Assembly (NCBI GenBank): GCA_044220535.1
Contig: JBGAQU010000107.1
Coordinates: 1-6,453 of the forward strand
Length of the DNA stretch: 6,453 nucleotides
Source of the DNA: JBDHTS01 sp044220535
GTDB taxonomy: Bacteria > Pseudomonadota > Alphaproteobacteria > Micavibrionales > Micavibrionaceae
Reading direction: 5' to 3'
The notes beneath the pieces are model-generated. The model was not told the DNA's origin, searched no databases, and saw only the letters and a list, made by a program, of their open reading frames with translations. Shown here piece after piece: positions 5,692 through 6,453 of this stretch. Position 1 is the first letter of the stretch. Each line of letters begins with the position of its first letter. The translations under genes were made by a program, and so were the position numbers.

Positions 5692-5809
5692 GACCTGGCA
5701 ACGACCTACTCTCCCATGCCTTAAGACATAGTACCATCGGCGATGAGGCTTTTCACGGCCCAGTTCGGTATGGGATGGGGTGTTACGCGCTCTCTAAAGC
5801 CACCAGGTC
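5692..5809 (-). rRNA. rrf: 5S ribosomal RNA
   Basis: 5S rRNA is the small RNA of the large ribosomal subunit. On the minus strand it begins GACCTGGTGGC and ends GTTGCCAGGTC; the ends pair as the terminal helix. The conserved internal segments CCCATACCGAACT and GGTACTATGTCTTAAGGC are present, followed by GGGAGAGTAGGTCGTTGCC. Length is about 118 nt. It follows 23S with a spacer of about 165 nt. Ends were set from the helix, so each is accurate to a few bases. Confidence 0.95.
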
Positions 5810-5975
5810 ATCCAAAACCACTTCATTCAAAGAAATAAGCAAGCAATCATAAAAGTTGTCATTCCAACCAACAGATCATCAGGACTGTCTCGCCATACAG
5901 GCGGATTTGTCACTGTGCGTGTTTTTTTGTTTCCATGTTTTTGTCCTAAGAACAAAAACACTGAACGGGTAGAAT
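5810..5975 (-). other. 23S-5S intergenic spacer, no tRNA
   Basis: This transcribed spacer of about 165 nt contains no tRNA. It holds a hairpin-capable repeat, TGTTTTTGT (5936-5944) and ACAAAAACA (5952-5960) with a 7-nt loop, and a short CGCC/GGCG stem (5891-5903). Both may be RNase processing sites of the rRNA precursor, which is an inference. Open frames across it overlap the rRNA genes and are not credible. Confidence 0.7.

Positions 5976-6453
<478 letters not shown>

Overview
The window looks like a chromosomal segment of an alphaproteobacterium. The evidence is the sequence of the 3' part of 23S rRNA, the 5S rRNA, an initiator tRNA whose anticodon stem has the A-U/G-C/G-C arrangement reported for several alphaproteobacteria, and GC-rich core genes. 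I cannot name the genus.

Layout from left to right. (1) An initiator tRNA-Met on the minus strand is cut by the left window edge and has its own well-formed promoter. (2) A strong hairpin terminator closes a 56-residue small ORF of unknown function, also on the minus strand. (3) A plus-strand membrane fatty-acid desaturase-type gene with a good promoter overlaps tail-to-tail with (4) a minus-strand YhhQ-family queuosine-precursor transporter. (5) A DJ-1/PfpI family gene is read divergently from yhhQ and ends in a bidirectional terminator. (6) On the other side of that terminator is a minus-strand gene for an unrecognised exported protein. It appears split by a one-base frameshift into a 313-residue N-terminal part and a 93-residue C-terminal part. 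(7) ung (uracil-DNA glycosylase, plus strand) diverges from it and converges, with a 6-nt gap, on (8) an AT-rich short-chain dehydrogenase gene (minus). (9) The distal end of an rRNA operon (minus strand) fills the right end: the 23S 3' portion, a spacer of about 165 nt without a tRNA, 5S, and a terminator.

The protein genes do not form a pathway. They are mostly single-gene units in alternating orientation between a stable tRNA unit and an rRNA operon: lipid modification, queuosine precursor salvage, stress or carbonyl-damage response, base-excision repair and a generic oxidoreductase. Base composition is mosaic. The desaturase, yhhQ, DJ-1/PfpI and ung genes are GC-rich, while the exported protein and the dehydrogenase are clearly more AT-rich, so those two may be more recent arrivals.

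I found no CRISPR array, insertion sequence, phage gene or recognisable defence system, and no convincing new system. The points most worth a second look are the frameshifted exported protein, the rRNA operon lacking the usual distal tRNA-fMet while a separately promoted tRNA-fMet lies 5.6 kb away, and the probable leaderless start of ung.
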